From: Prorocentrum cordatum
Taxonomy: Eukaryota; Sar; Dinophyceae; Prorocentrales; Prorocentraceae
Assembly: GCA_963575745.1 (NCBI GenBank)
Contig: CAUYUJ010014613.1
Coordinates: 185,548 to 249,547 of the forward strand
Length of the DNA stretch: 64,000 bases
Reading direction: 5' to 3'
The translations under genes and the position numbers were made by a program. Below the pieces are notes generated by a model. It had not been told where the DNA came from, did not search any database, and saw only the letters and a list, made by a program, of their open reading frames with translations. Below, piece after piece: positions 20,388-30,570 of the stretch. Numbering within the stretch: the stretch's first letter is position 1; each line of letters starts with the position of its first letter.

Positions 20388-20697
20388 AAAGCCGGCCGCG
20401 CCGGCAAAAGCGATGCCCCAGGCGACCAACGCCCGCGGCCCGCAGGAGGGCGCGCCGGCCCGCCAGAGCGTCGCCCCGACGATGCCGCGCGCGCCCAGGC
20501 CACACTGCACAGCCGTTGGCCTGCAGCGTAGCCACGCGGCTCCCACGGGAGCACTGGCCGATATTTGCTACCCCGCCTCGGGCCCGGGCGGCCAGGGGAG
20601 CGGAGACGCCGAAAGGCAACCGAATCACCGAATCCCCGAATGGGGACAGAAGCGGCCTGTGAGAATCTTCCTCCCCAGAACCAAAGCGTAGGGATGA
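20388..20697 (-). repeat. E2 split direct repeat A1
   Basis: 310 bp, almost identical to 11497-11806. It marks the 5' end of E2. The sequence beyond it is a GACA/GACC tract like the one on the other flank. Confidence 0.87.
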
Positions 20698-20940
20698 CGA
20701 GGGCGGACAGACAGACCGACCGACCGACCGGCCGACGCCCCCCACAGCGAAGCGTGGGAAAACCAACAAACGCTGGGGCCACAGGACATCCCGAGGAGCC
20801 AAGCTCGGGAACTCCCAGTAGGGAACGCTCGCTGCCGCGAGCTTGCTGCTAAGAGGAACAGAGGCCATGATGCCAAGAGGCATGAGGCCCGTGTGCTCCT
20901 CGAATTTCACTGCCCCCAAATCGCTGCGCAATTTAGGGGC
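20698..20940. other. Continuation of the GACA-rich remnant
   Basis: Begins with a GACAGACAGACC(GACC)n tract, then unique sequence with no gene. It is the right half of the site into which E2 inserted. Confidence 0.45.
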
Positions 20941-22600
20941 GACCAAATGGAGCGCGAATCCGCACGCCCAGAATTGCAACTAAGCGCGACTCCGCGCATT
21001 CTGGCGCCAAGATTGTCATTCCAAGCGCGTTTCTGCGCTTGGCGGCGCAGGAGGCGGCCCAAATCGTCTTCGGGGCGAGTTTTCCAAATCTTTGGCGCAG
21101 GGCGCCCGCAGTGGTATTCTGAGCGCAGTTCCGCGCTCAGCGGCGCTGGTGCGCCCAGAATTGCGATTGCACGCGATTCAGCGGTTGCCTGCGTTGCAGG
21201 GCGCCGTACGCAGATTGGCATTAGTGAATGCAGTTTTCGTGCCTTCGCGGCGCAGGTGCGCCCGAAATCGCGCATTCCCGAGCTCTGTCGCGCTCGGTGG
21301 CGCAGGTGCGCCCAGAATTGCAATTCGGATGCGATTCCGCGATTTCGTGCAGTCTCCAGCGCGAGGCGCCCACATCGATTTGCATTTGGAGCGCAATTCC
21401 GCGCTCGGCGGCGCTGGTGCGACCAGAATTGCGATTGGACGCGATTCCGCAATTGCGTGCGATGCGGGGCGCGGCACGCTCAGATTGGAATTCTGCGCGC
21501 GGTTCCGCGCCTCTGGGCGCAAGGGCGCCCAAAATTGCAGTTTGTGCGCGTTCCGCAGTTTCGTGCGTTCTGCGGCGCGGGGCGCCCAGATTAGCATTCT
21601 CAAAGACGCGCAGAGACGCGCAGAAGCGCGCAGCGTGCAGAGGTGCGCGGAAGCATGCAGAGGTGCACAAGCGCACAGGAGCGCGCAAAAACACCGGAAG
21701 TGCGCAGAACAAACGTACAGGCGGGATCGGGCGCAGAAGCGCGCACAGGCCTGCGGGAGCGCGCAGACGCGCACCGGTGCGCAGACCTGCCGGGTCGCGC
21801 AAGTGCGCACGCGCAAAGCGCACAGAAGGACCACAATTGCGCAGCGGCGCGCGGAGCGCGCTGACGCGCAGGGACACGCAGCGTCGCGCAGACGCGCACA
21901 TGCAAGCAGCGGCGCGCGGAACGCGTGAGCGCAGAGACCTCGCAGAGGCGGCAGCGGAGCGCAGCAGTGCGCACGGACGCGCAGAGACGCGCGCGAGCGT
22001 GGAACAGCTGCCGAGGTGTCCAGATATTCGCGCTCATAGGTAAGGGACGCAGAGTGTCGCGCGGACGTGCGCACAGGTGCGAAGACTCGCGATGCTCGAA
22101 GAAGAGAGCAGTAGCGCACGAGGGCGCACGCAGACGCCGAAACGCGCGCAAGCGCGCAGAAGCGCGCGGAGTGCAGAGGCGCGTGGGAACGCGCAGCGGC
22201 GTGCCGAAGTGCACGTGCGCACAGGGAGCGCGCACAAGTTCAGAAGCGCGCGCAAGCGCGCGGATTCACGCATATGTCCAAAGGCGCGCAATTAGTGTGC
22301 AGGAGCGCAGACGCGCAAATCTTGACATGCAATGGCGCGTTGCAGCGCGCCGCAACAGACGAAGTCGCGCAGTGGTGCGCAGACGCGCACACACGCTGAG
22401 AAGCGCGTGCGGTCGCGCATGCAGAGCGCAAACAAGCACACAAGCGCTGAGGACAAGACAGGCATGGCTGCGCCAGCGCGCAGGAACGTTATCAGTGCAC
22501 ATTGGCCGCGGGGGAAATTGTGCGTCACCGCGCACATTGGCGGCAGGATGCAGAAGCTCACGCATGAGTAAGCAGCTGGCAGCGTTGACGCTGATCGTGT
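20941..22600 (+). repeat. R1a distal arrays
   Basis: A short run of 49-bp-type units, then roughly 60-bp units with GCGCCCAGAATTGC (to about 21600), then a dense short-period GCGCAGA-rich array (21600-22560). The same three arrays occur in the same order, inverted, at 53150-54900 inside R3. All long ORFs here are repeat shadows on both strands. Confidence 0.75.
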
Positions 22601-22619
22601 ACATTGGGTGACGAATATT

Positions 22620-22764
22620 CACGATTGCATCGCAAGCTGCTGCGCTGTCTGGCGTCTTCTGGTGCATTGGGGGTCTCGGACTGAGATCCAGAAGATCCCA
22701 GCCAGGCAGCGCTTCCCTCAAGCCCCTTGCTGGCGCGAGGGCGCCGGCCATTTGTCTGCACATG
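22620..22764 (+). repeat. Truncated R-element 3' end
   Basis: Contains CTCGGACTGAGATCCAG, AGCCAGGCAGCGCTTCC and GGCGCGAGGGCGCCGGCC, which form the 3' end of R2 and R3 (inverted at 52142-52250 and 52973-53095). Here it stops at CACATG instead of running on to GATTTTC, and joins the E0b leader through an ATG(TGCG) microhomology. Confidence 0.65.
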
Positions 22765-23133
22765 TGCGAAAGTGCAATTCGCGTCTCTGACGCCGGTGGC
22801 GCGCCCATGTGCGCAATCTACGCGCAAGGGCAGAATCACTATTTTGAGAGGATGTCCAGCGGCAGGCTGGACTAATCTAGCGGGGGACGTGCGAAAGCCC
22901 TCTCGCCAGGCACATCGCCAAAATTTGGCGCTCTTCATCCGCCATGTCACCACCACCATCTGCCCGGGCGGCTCTGTGCATTCAGGATGGAGCTCAGGCC
23001 AGAGCGCCAGCCAGTTTGGTAAGGTATTCGTTTCCGAAATCTTCTGGGCCCAGTGTCTCCTCTGCTTTGCTACAGCGCCCCCACCGCTAGCAGCATACGA
23101 GCAGGTAGCGAAGAAACGATCCGACAGCTAGCC
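22765..23133 (+). promoter_or_regulatory. E0b leader
   Basis: Near-identical to 545-912, with the TAGCGGGGGACGTGCG block at 22878-22957. It is the second copy of the large tandem duplication. Confidence 0.65.
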
Positions 23134-23948
23134 ATGGCTGCCACTTTCACGGCCGAGGAGCTGCGCGCTGACTTCGAGGGCTTGCCGTCTTCAGCATTCA
23201 ACGGCGCCGACGAGAGCGGCCGTCTGCAGTGCATGGAGACTGCGCTGGCGTCCCAGAAGGATCCGCGCAGCAAGCACGACATCCGCTTCTACACGGGCGT
23301 CGGCCGCTTCCTGGCGGAGACGGTGAGCAGCACCCAGCCCGAGGACTTCGCTGATGCGTACGTCCGCGACGTAATCAAGCAAAGCTTCAGGGTTGGTGAT
23401 TCTCCTTTCTCAGCCCAGGGCAACCCGGAGAGTTGGAAGAGCTTCAAGCTGGCGCCTGCGATGGTCGTCTGCGCTTTGCGCGTCCAGGAGCCGCGCGCCA
23501 CGCAGAGCGGCCAGGCATGGCGGACGAGCGGGACTGCTGGGACCAACGACTCTTATGATGGTTTCAAGGAAGCCGTCCGTGAGTTCGCACAGGCCCAGGC
23601 TGAGCAGGCCAAGACCAACGCGAAGATGGGCCTCAGTTTTTACCTCGCGGACCGGAAGGTTGAGATCGGTTTGGCTACTTTCCCGCTGGAGGACCTCCCA
23701 AGCGAAGAATTACTTGCCAAGTGGGAAGCGTCGGGTAAATCGGCGGCAGAACGCAGTGGGCCGTACGTCGGGAGCCTCGACGGAAACGACAACCAGGTTG
23801 TGCAACGCCCGTGCTGGAGCCGTTCGCCCAAGATCGACGCTGTCACTGGCCACGGTTCTCTGGAGGAGAGACTCACAGAAACGCTGGATATGAAGAAAAC
23901 CCGCTCCTACGACGACAGAGTGCAGTTCCCTGGTTTCGCCACGTTTTT
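23134..23948 (+). pseudogene. Truncated Gag-like protein, copy E0b
   Basis: Homologue of 913-1727 with the same ATG context. It is truncated at the same codon by the same R sequence after GFATF and a T run (23944-23948). About twenty amino-acid replacements distinguish it from E0a (for example WMETAL to CMETAL, LEGLP to LEDLP). The identical breakpoint shows that both descend from one gag already broken by R, so this is a duplication and not two independent insertions. The Gag C-terminal part and a linked RT are absent. Reading continues openly into R1b to 24156 without Gag similarity. Confidence 0.75.
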
Positions 23949-24136
23949 ATGGCGCGTAAACTTGTTTCCGCCACAGGAAAATCATCAGGAGCAAGCCCTC
24001 GCGTTGTATTCTCCTTGCTTCTTCGCCTCTTCGCCTCTTCGCCTGCCTCGCGGGTTAGTAGTCCTCGGCAAGCCGGCCATTCCGTGGAACGGCGGAAGTA
24101 AGCTCCTGGGCGTGGCTCTGCTGGCGTGGGGTTTCT
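23949..24136 (+). mobile_element. R1b repeat element, left part
   Basis: Same start as R1a. It runs to ..GGCGTGGGGTTT, where E3 begins. The remainder of R1b resumes at 50012 with CGAGGCTTACCCACG. Joining the two sides recreates the uninterrupted R sequence seen, inverted, at 57950-58010. Confidence 0.78.
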
Positions 24137-24519
24137 ATAGCCCGCAAACCGCGTAGCGGTTTGCGGGGCAGGAAAATCTGCAGGGCGGGGCTGCACTAAT
24201 CTCTATGCCTCCCTGCTTCTCTGGTTCCCCTGGGTCGTGCCCGTGGCCTGGTTGCCCCCAACAGGGGGCTGCGGCTCACACGCCTGGGCGGCCTCGCCTC
24301 CCGTCCGCCAGGGGGGAGCTGGCTCGCTGGCGGTGCTAGCCCCCTAGCGGGAGCAGTCCCGCTGGTGCTTGCGCGAACGAGTCCGTGCTGACTCTGGGCC
24401 GCGGCCTGCCCTCATGGGCGTCGGTCTGTCGCCGCGGAAGGATGCCCTTTTTCCCAGGGCGTGCGCGCAGGCATCTGGCCTCCTGCTCTTGCCGCTGGGG
24501 GTGCTATTGTGCTCTTGTC
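24137..24519 (+). repeat. E3 split direct repeat A1
   Basis: Starts ATAGCCCGCAAACCGC with a perfect hairpin CGCAAACCGC-GTA-GCGGTTTGCG, then GAAAATCTGCAGG. It matches 49403-49840 except that 55 bp (TCGCTCTTC.. TTGATTGGCC in A2) are absent. Confidence 0.87.
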
Positions 24520-25160
24520 GTGTTGGGTCCCTGGCCGTGCTGCCATACCCAGAGGGCTCTTGGCCGTGCTGCCAAACCCTCCAGCTGCCCGCCGTCTCTG
24601 GTGGTTTCTGGCCGTGCTGCCATCTCGGGGTCCTGGCCGTGCTGCCATCCCCGCGGGCTCTTGGCCGTGCTGCCAAACCCTCGGCCCGTGTTTCGTTTGT
24701 GTCTTCGGCGCTCAGGGGGCCAGGGGTCGTGGTTTTGTGGGCGTGCTCTCCCTTCCTGGGGTCCTTGGCCACGCTGCCAGGCCCTCGCGCCGCGCTTGTC
24801 CGGCCTTGTCGGCACATTCGTCGCGGCTTCTTGCCGTTGTGCCCCTGTGTTGGGTCCCTGGCCGTGCTGCCAAACCCGCGGGCTCTTGGCCGCGCTGCCA
24901 AACCCTCGCGCCGTGCTGCGTTTATTTGCAGGTTTCTGTCCGCGAAACGTTGGGCCGCACCTGGCCAGCCGTCCATCGTGGTTTTCTGCTCGTGCCGCCA
25001 TCTCTGGGTGGTTTCTGGCCGCGCGGCCTCCTGCCTGGGTTCTTTGGCCGTGCTGCCACACCTGCTCACGACCGTGCTGCTCAAAACCTTGCGCTGTGCT
25101 CGGCCAGCTGGTTGCACGGTAGGGGCAGTGTTGCCGTAACTGGCAGATTCCTGGCCGTGC
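24520..25160 (+). repeat. E3 leader array: GGCCGTGCTGCCA minisatellite
   Basis: More than ten irregular copies of TTGGCCGTGCTGCCAAACCC with variable spacers. It occupies the same slot (between A1 and the leader) as the arrays of E2, E4, E5 and E6. Overlapping ORFs on both strands are not genes. Confidence 0.78.
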
Positions 25161-25546
25161 TGCCAGTTTCAGGTGCATGTGTGCCGTGCCGTTTCGCCGC
25201 GTCCGCGTTCTGCGTTTTGCGGCGCACTCCTGCCTGGCAGCAGGATTCGGGCCTTGGCCTGCAGGGCAGCAGGTTCGTAGCGTGGGAAGTGCGTAAGCCC
25301 CCTCGCTTGGCGCCCTGGCGCAATCCGCCGGGTGGCCCTCATCGCCAAAAAATTGGCGCTCGCAATCACCACCATCATGCCGCATCCCCCTCTGTCCTGG
25401 CCAGGCGCCGATTGCGTTGCACGTAGTTGAGGCATTTGCGTCACTGCGGCCGCCTCTTTCCGTAAACAGTGTGGCTCGAGACTATTGTGCTGGCTCTGCT
25501 GCGAGACTTGCTCCGTCACTTCCCAGACACACGCGCAGTCCGAGCG
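25161..25546 (+). promoter_or_regulatory. E3 leader with conserved 5' motif
   Basis: At 25278-25380 it has TAGCGTGGGAAGTGCGTAAG, CCCCCTCGC, then CGCCAA-AAAA-TTGGCG and CACCACCATCATG. This is the block shared with the E0a, E0b, E2 and E4 leaders. Confidence 0.6.
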
Positions 25547-26794
25547 ATGTCCTACTCCAGCGCCGAGGTCGCAGGCTTCGTGGGTGCCCTTCCCCAGGGG
25601 AGCCTCGGCGGTGCGAGTGCAGAGCGCGTCCAGGAGTGGTGCGAGTTCGTGCTGAGTGTGCACGACACCCCTAAAGCCAAACACGATCTCTTCTGGTACC
25701 TCGCTGTCGCGCGTGCTCTGGGCGACCTCATGGGGCCCATCTCGCCCGTAGATTTCGCAGACGACACCATGCGGGATATGATTAAAGCTGGCTTCAGGCC
25801 GGGGGAGAAGGTTTACGACAAGGAAGGCGAGAGCCAGGTGTTCCGCGACTGGACTGTGGCTCCGGCCCAAGTCGCGTTCGCCCTCCTGGTGCAGAGGAAA
25901 TGCGCTGGGACTGAGCCTGCGCCCCCCACGCCTGAGAGCACGCTGGCTGAGACCATGAAGGAATACCTGGAAGCCCAGGCCGCCACGCACAAACGCTCTG
26001 TGAAAGCCTTGTCCTTTGATTTGGCGGAGCGGAAGAAAGAGGTTGGAATGGCCGCCTTCCCGTCAGAGGGCTTTCCTTCGGAGGAAAACATGGCCGTGTT
26101 CGAGGCGGCTGGCAGGGTCGCCAGGGACAAGGGGAGGCTCTACGTTGGCAGCGCCGACGGTGAGGACCTCCAAAAGAATTTCCGGCCGGCTTGGTCGAAA
26201 ATCCCCCGCGTCGACGTCCCAGTGGGCGAGGGTACCGTGGGCGAACGCCACCGCCAGATGGGCGAGTTGAAGCGGGCCCGGGCGGCAGCAGAGGTGGACT
26301 ACCCCGGCTACGCGGCGTTCCACTCTCACCTGATGGATTGGGGCGTCAAATTGATTCTGATGAAAACGGCTACGCCCGTGGAGATCCTGGGGTACTCCCT
26401 CTTGCTGTCCAAGATCGCCGAGGAACACGGGGGCGTCCGCACGGCCTACCAATGCGACGTGCTCGCCCGCACTGCGATGGCGAAGGCTCTCGAATCGGGT
26501 GACCCCCAGTGGAACGTGCACTTCAGCAAGGTGGACCGCGAGCTCGTTGGAGAGGCCAGAGACAAAGTCCGCGCCAGGGCGTCGGATGCTGTTCGTATAG
26601 CGCCCAACAAGAGCGGCGGAAAAGGGGCCAGTTCCAAAGGGGACAAAGCAGGGAAGGGCTCGGCGGCCAGCAGCTCCAAGCAGGCGCCCCGGTCGCTTTC
26701 GCCTGCGCAGCCGCCGCGCTCCCGCAGTCCCAAGTGGCAGCAGGGCGGCCGGCAGCAGGGGAAGTGGCAGCAGGGCGGATGGAAGCAAAAGTGA
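25547..26794 (+). CDS. E3 Gag-like protein
   Basis: 415 residues from the ATG at 25547 (MSYSSAEVAG), chosen where Gag homology starts; the frame is open upstream to 25469. The core is complete: FWYLAVARALGDLMG, LSFDLAERKKEVGM, FPSEENMAVFE, GRLYVGSADGEDLQ, RPAWSKIPRVDV, GYAAFHSHLMDWG, EEHGGVRTAYQ and ALESGD. The tail repeats Gln/Gly/Lys with RSRSPKW and ends QQGGWKQK, consistent with RNA binding. It is closest to E6 Gag. The stop is TGA in AAG-TGA-GAA context and the same frame stays open into RT-RH. Confidence 0.82.
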   Translation: MSYSSAEVAGFVGALPQGSLGGASAERVQEWCEFVLSVHDTPKAKHDLFWYLAVARALGDLMGPISPVDFADDTMRDMIKAGFRPGEKVYDKEGESQVFRDWTVAPAQVAFALLVQRKCAGTEPAPPTPESTLAETMKEYLEAQAATHKRSVKALSFDLAERKKEVGMAAFPSEGFPSEENMAVFEAAGRVARDKGRLYVGSADGEDLQKNFRPAWSKIPRVDVPVGEGTVGERHRQMGELKRARAAAEVDYPGYAAFHSHLMDWGVKLILMKTATPVEILGYSLLLSKIAEEHGGVRTAYQCDVLARTAMAKALESGDPQWNVHFSKVDRELVGEARDKVRARASDAVRIAPNKSGGKGASSKGDKAGKGSAASSSKQAPRSLSPAQPPRSRSPKWQQGGRQQGKWQQGGWKQK

Positions 26795-29005
26795 GAACTC
26801 AGCGGCTCGCGAGGCGCCGGTGCACACTTTTCGGCGCCCAGCGAAGAGGCCGGCGACAGCTCGCCCAGTCCCGAGCGCATCTCTCGCTCCCTTCCGGGCC
26901 GGCGCATCGCCGACGACGGCCATGGTTCCTACAGTAGCGGCGAAAGTTTTTTAGTGGAATATCCCAGCAGTGCTGGCGTTGGCCGGATTCGGGATTTAGT
27001 GCAGCAGTTTTCAATGGATCCTGCAGCAGCTGGTAGAAGCCCTCTGGATCACTACGTCTTTGCGTGCTCGCTGCCGTCTGCCGAGCTGCCACATCGGCTG
27101 CCTGATGCGGTGTCCGTGCGGGCTGACCGGGTGGAAGCCCTCGGCGCCGATGCGCTTGCGCAAGCTCGGCTCGATAGTTTGAAGCACTGGCGGGAGCGCA
27201 AGCGCGTGCTGGAACCTGAATGGCAGCGGCGGTGGGCATCCTTGCCGGCCCACGTCCGCTCCGTTCTTGGGCCGAAGAAAAATCTGCTTGTTCTCAGCGA
27301 GATGCTTCGCGCAATTAATTGGCCTGACGGCCGCCTAGTTACAGATCTAGAGCAGGGATTCCCTCTTATTGGCGCAATACCGCGCAGTGGCGTTCTGCCC
27401 GAGATCCCATACAGCACTCCAGCGGAAACTGCGGAGTCTTTGCGCTTGCGCGCCAAAGAAAGGAATGTAGACACCTTGCGCCGAGTCTCCAGGCCCAGCA
27501 GGGCGCGGGGCGCTGTTCGTGCAGCTTTCGAAGCAAAGTGCGCGAAAGAAGTGGAAGCAGGGCACGCGCGCTGGCGCCGTCTGCAGGATTCGTGCGTCCT
27601 CACAGCCCGTTTTCCGGCGCATGAGGGCCGGGTTCAGCTCGACGGCGCGTGGGTGCCCAAGGTCCGCTGCATTGACGATTTTACAGCCTTTGGCGTCAAC
27701 GCAGCGGTTTCTGTAGGTGAAACCGTCGAGCAGGATACTCTCGACAGCTTGCTGGCGCTTTTGCGGCGCGCCCTCCTTTCTGGGGAAGTGGGGGCGCGCT
27801 TAAGGAAGGAAGATGTTGTCCACGCCTTCAGGACTCTTCCTTTGGCGAGCTCGCACCTACAGTTCGCAGTGGCGACCTGGGAACCGGCAGCGACCGAGGG
27901 CCAGGCGCCGCAGCTTCTAGCGTGCCCGTTTGGGGCATCGGCGTCTGTATATACTTGGGAGCGTTTCGGCTCTGCAGTGCGCGCAATTTTGGCGCAACTG
28001 TTCTGCGTCGTGTTTTTACGCTTCGTCGACGACCTTTTCGGCGCAGACGCCGCGTTTGCTGGCGCGCCCCCACTGGCATCGCCAAGTGGCGCTTCTGAGG
28101 TCGTGCGCGAGGTCGTTTCTGACATCCTTGGTTGGGAGCTTGATGCTTCCAAGCGTGTGTCGGAGGCGAGCGCGGCCACCGTGCTTGGCGCCGACGTGGA
28201 GATTGCCCAGGACGCCTCCGAGGTGCATGTTTCCATTGGCCCGGCTAAGTTGTCACAGTGGAGCGCGCAGATTGTAGGAATTCTCGAGTCCGGGATTCTC
28301 CACCCTGCTGAAGCAGGAAAACTAGCAGGCAGGCTCAGCTGGGGTGCCTCAGCAGTTTTTGGCAAAGCAGCCCGCGTGCATCTGGCACCTTTGTTTTGGC
28401 ATGCTTCCCGCAATTCGTCTCGCCTGTCTGGCCGCGTGGCCCGGGCGCTCGAGTGGTGGCTCCGATTCTTGGAGTGCGTGCCTTGCCGCGTTTTCCGGTG
28501 CAGGCAGCCTGTTGCCCGCATTCGCTGCGTTCTTTATTCCGATGCGACTGGCCGGGGGAATCTCGGCTGCGTTGCGGCAATGCCCGGTGTCCGCGCGTGG
28601 GCGACCTTCACTGTCCAGCCACCGCTGCTGCAGTGGGTGCGCCACAGGAAGCATCAAGTAGCGACCTGGGAACTGCTTGCAGCGATCTGCGTTTTGGAGT
28701 GGGTGCTGAGGCGCCGGAAGGGCGAACTGGAGGTTTGCCTGTTTGTCGACAACACTAATGCCCTCAGCACGCTGCTCCGCGGGTCATCCAGGCAACCCGA
28801 CTGGAATGATATCGTGGGCGATCTCTGGCTACGCGTTGCCCGGTCTGGTCTCCTATTTCATTGCCTTTACGTGCCAAGCCATATGAACATGGCCGATGCA
28901 CCTTCTAGGCCAGGCGAGAAGCAGCGCGAGCTGGAAGATATGCAGCGGGCTGGCTTTGCGCAAGTTTCTTGGGAGACGCCACCAGATGCACCATGGCCGC
29001 AGTGA
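26795..29005 (+). CDS. E3 reverse transcriptase / RNase H (in frame after TGA)
   Basis: Continuous open frame after the gag TGA. About 53 linker codons rich in Ser, Glu and Gly (with the motif SPSPERISRS) precede the conserved part from about 26954; there is no ATG before 27014. Blocks: HWRERKRVLEPEW, LGPKKNLLVLSEML, RCIDDFTAFGVN, KEDVVHAFRTLPL, CPFGASASVYTW and the catalytic FVDDLFGAD at about 28022-28048. RNase H acids follow in YSDATG (Asp at 28541), WELLAAIC, FVDNTNAL and NMADAPSR. All are intact. The gene ends at 29005. The YR that should follow is displaced to 47663 by the E4 insertion. Confidence 0.88.
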   Translation, partial: ELSGSRGAGAHFSAPSEEAGDSSPSPERISRSLPGRRIADDGHGSYSSGESFLVEYPSSAGVGRIRDLVQQFSMDPAAAGRSPLDHYVFACSLPSAELPHRLPDAVSVRADRVEALGADALAQARLDSLKHWRERKRVLEPEWQRRWASLPAHVRSVLGPKKNLLVLSEMLRAINWPDGRLVTDLEQGFPLIGAIPRSGVLPEIPYSTPAETAESLRLRAKERNVDTLRRVSRPSRARGAVRAAFEAKCAKEVEAGHARWRRLQDSCVLTARFPAHEGRVQLDGAWVPKVRCIDDFTAFGVNAAVSVGETVEQDTLDSLLALLRRALLSGEVGARLRKEDVVHAFRTLPLASSHLQFAVATWEPAATEGQAPQLLACPFGASASVYTWERFGSAVRAILAQLFCVVFLRFVDDLFGADAAFAGAPPLASPSGASEVVREVVSDILGWELDASKRVSEASAATVLGADVEIAQDASEVHVSIGPAKLSQWSAQIVGILESGILHPAEAGKLAGRLSWGASAVFGKAARVHLAPLFWHASRNSSRLSGRVARALEWWLRFLECVPCRVFRCRQPVARIRCVLYSDATGRGNLGCVAAMPGVRAWATFTVQPPLLQWVRHRKHQVATWELLAAICVLEWVLRRRKGELEVCLFVDNTNALSTLLRGSSRQPDWNDIVGDLWLRVARSGLLFHCLYVPSHMNMADAPSRPGEKQRELEDMQRAGFAQVSWETPPDAPWPQ

Positions 29006-29359
29006 TAGTCGAAGCAGCACGCCTGGGCGCACGGAAAAAAAGAGCATCGCCAGCTCAGGTTGTCGACAACGGCTGCCCGATGGTCGGATCGGCGATTCGA
29101 TTGCATGCGCGTCGCAGGTGCGGGTCGTGATGTGCTGCGAATTCCGCGCCCCTACTCGGATTGCCGATTCGGGGGGGGGTTCGATGCTCGAGCGAACCGT
29201 CCAGAGTTTCCGCGCTTGGATGGACGGGTCGAACCTGTCTCATCACGGTGTCGCTCGGATTGGGGTCCGATTCCGCGCCAATCGCCGATTGGCGCTTGGG
29301 TTGTTCATTCACTCGCTTTTCCGCGTTTCCGTGCTCAGATGCCGCATCCTAACGGACCC

Positions 29360-29496
29360 TGCCGCCCGGCGCGGGGGCGGGGTAGCAAGTTCCCGGCGTC
29401 CTCGTCGCCACGTTCGCCGTGGCTACGCAGGCGCGCTCCTGGCTGACTTGGTCTGTCCAGTGCGCGTGCCTCGTCTGTCCCTGCGGGGTGTGCCGC
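29360..29496 (+). repeat. E4 split direct repeat A1, conserved part
   Basis: 137 bp identical or nearly so to 47242-47378 (TGCCGCCCGGCGCGGGGG to GGTGTGCCGC). The 29045-29359 segment to its left does not match A2 and holds no gene I can see. It has repeated GATTGCCGATTC/GATTGGCGC motifs. Confidence 0.8.
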
Positions 29497-29599
29497 AGTC
29501 GTTCACCGCTAGCCCGCCGTGGTTGCTCTGTGTGCGCGCTCAAGCTCACTTCTGCGCTCTCTGTCGCGGTCTTGCGCGCGATGCATCGCATGCCCGTCG

Positions 29600-30194
29600 G
29601 CGACGGTCGGGCAGGCGGGCTCCCCCGTCGGGTCTGTTACGGCGCGGCTGGCGGGAGGGGCACATTGCATTGCATGCCCAGCTGGGTCCGCCACGGTCCG
29701 GCCAGCTGGGCCCCCCCGTCGGGTCCGCTACGGTCCGGCTGGCGGGGAGGGGTCCCACGTTGCATTGCAATGCCCAGCTGGGTCCGCTACGGTCCGGCCA
29801 GCTGGGCCTCCCCGTCGGGTCCGCTACGGTCCGGCCGGCGGGGAGGGGTCCCACGTTGCATTGCAATGCCCAGCTGGGTCCGCTACGGTCCGGCCAGCTG
29901 GGCCCCCCCGTCGGGTCCGCTACGGTCCGGCCGGCGGGGAGGGGCTCGGGTATTGCATGCCCAGCTGGGTCCGCTACGGTCCGGCCAGCTGGGCGTCCCG
30001 TCGGGTCTGCTACAGTCCGGCTGGCGGGAGGGGTTCCCGAATTGCATGCCCAGCTGGGTCCGCCACGGTCTGGCCAGCTGGGCTTCCCCGTCGGGTCCGT
30101 TTCGGTCCGGCCGGCGGGGGGAGCTCCCACATTGCATGCGCAGCTGGGTCCGTTACGGCGCGGCCAGCTGGGCTTCCCCGTCGGGTCCGCCAGG
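29600..30194 (+). repeat. E4 leader array, left part (about 98-bp unit)
   Basis: About six copies of a roughly 98-bp unit containing CAGCTGGGTCCGCTACGG, TCCGGCCAGCTGGGC and CCCGTCGGGTCCG. E5 cuts it at GGGTCCGCCAGG. It resumes at 40122 with GTCCAGCCAGCGG. Confidence 0.85.
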
Positions 30195-30399
30195 TTTCCG
30201 CTTTACACCGCCAAATTTGTCAGCCCCCATAGGCCGCAAGGGCCCCGGGGAAACCCAAGACAAGGGCACCCGGCCGGGAGGGACGCGAAGCGTAAGGAAT
30301 GTACAAAACTCCTTCTGCCACGGATGTGGCTCTTTTGGGAGTGCTGCTTCTGCCGCAGGCCACGGCAGCGCCTCCAGAAGAGGAGAGCCACCTACCCCC
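30195..30399 (-). repeat. E5 split direct repeat B2
   Basis: 205 bp, almost identical to 30571-30775. It is the 3' end of E5 and ends GTAAAGCGGAAA in element sense. Confidence 0.87.
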
Positions 30400-30570
30400 C
30401 CGAAGGGAAGCGGATTGCGACCAGCACGTCACGCCACACAGGGAGGGAGGGCGGGACCGCGAGACGCGCGGCGCCGCCTCCCAGGCCTGCGCGCGTAGAA
30501 AGGAACGAATGAGATGGGGTGGCCGCGAAAACCACATTTCCCGAATGCACAGCCTCCTAAGAAAAAACGC
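30400..30570 (-). repeat. E5 split direct repeat A2
   Basis: Positions 30454-30570 match A1 (40005-40121) over 117 bp. In element sense A starts GCGTTTTTTCTTAGGAGG. Confidence 0.87.

Larger units (their letters stand above)
11333..20697 (-). mobile_element. E2: apparently intact DIRS-like YR retroelement
   Basis: Reading leftward: A1 (20388-20697), arrays, leader, gag, TGA, RT-RH, YR, B1 (11809-11931), A2 (11456-11808), B2 (11333-11455). A1 and A2 match over 310 bp; B1 and B2 over 123 bp. Both flanks are GACA-rich (..CAGGCAGACGA and CGAGGGCGGACAGAC..), consistent with insertion into one microsatellite without target duplication. All three protein regions are open and keep catalytic residues. 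The 3-kb stretch between A1 and the leader is tandem repeats. It is the best candidate for an active copy here. Confidence 0.85.

Noticed and set aside
24137-24180. Helitron 3' end (hairpin near the terminus)
   Set aside because: No CTRR terminus or Rep/helicase gene. The hairpin is at the start of A1/A2 of a YR retroelement and is flanked by GATTTTC/GAAAATC arms.
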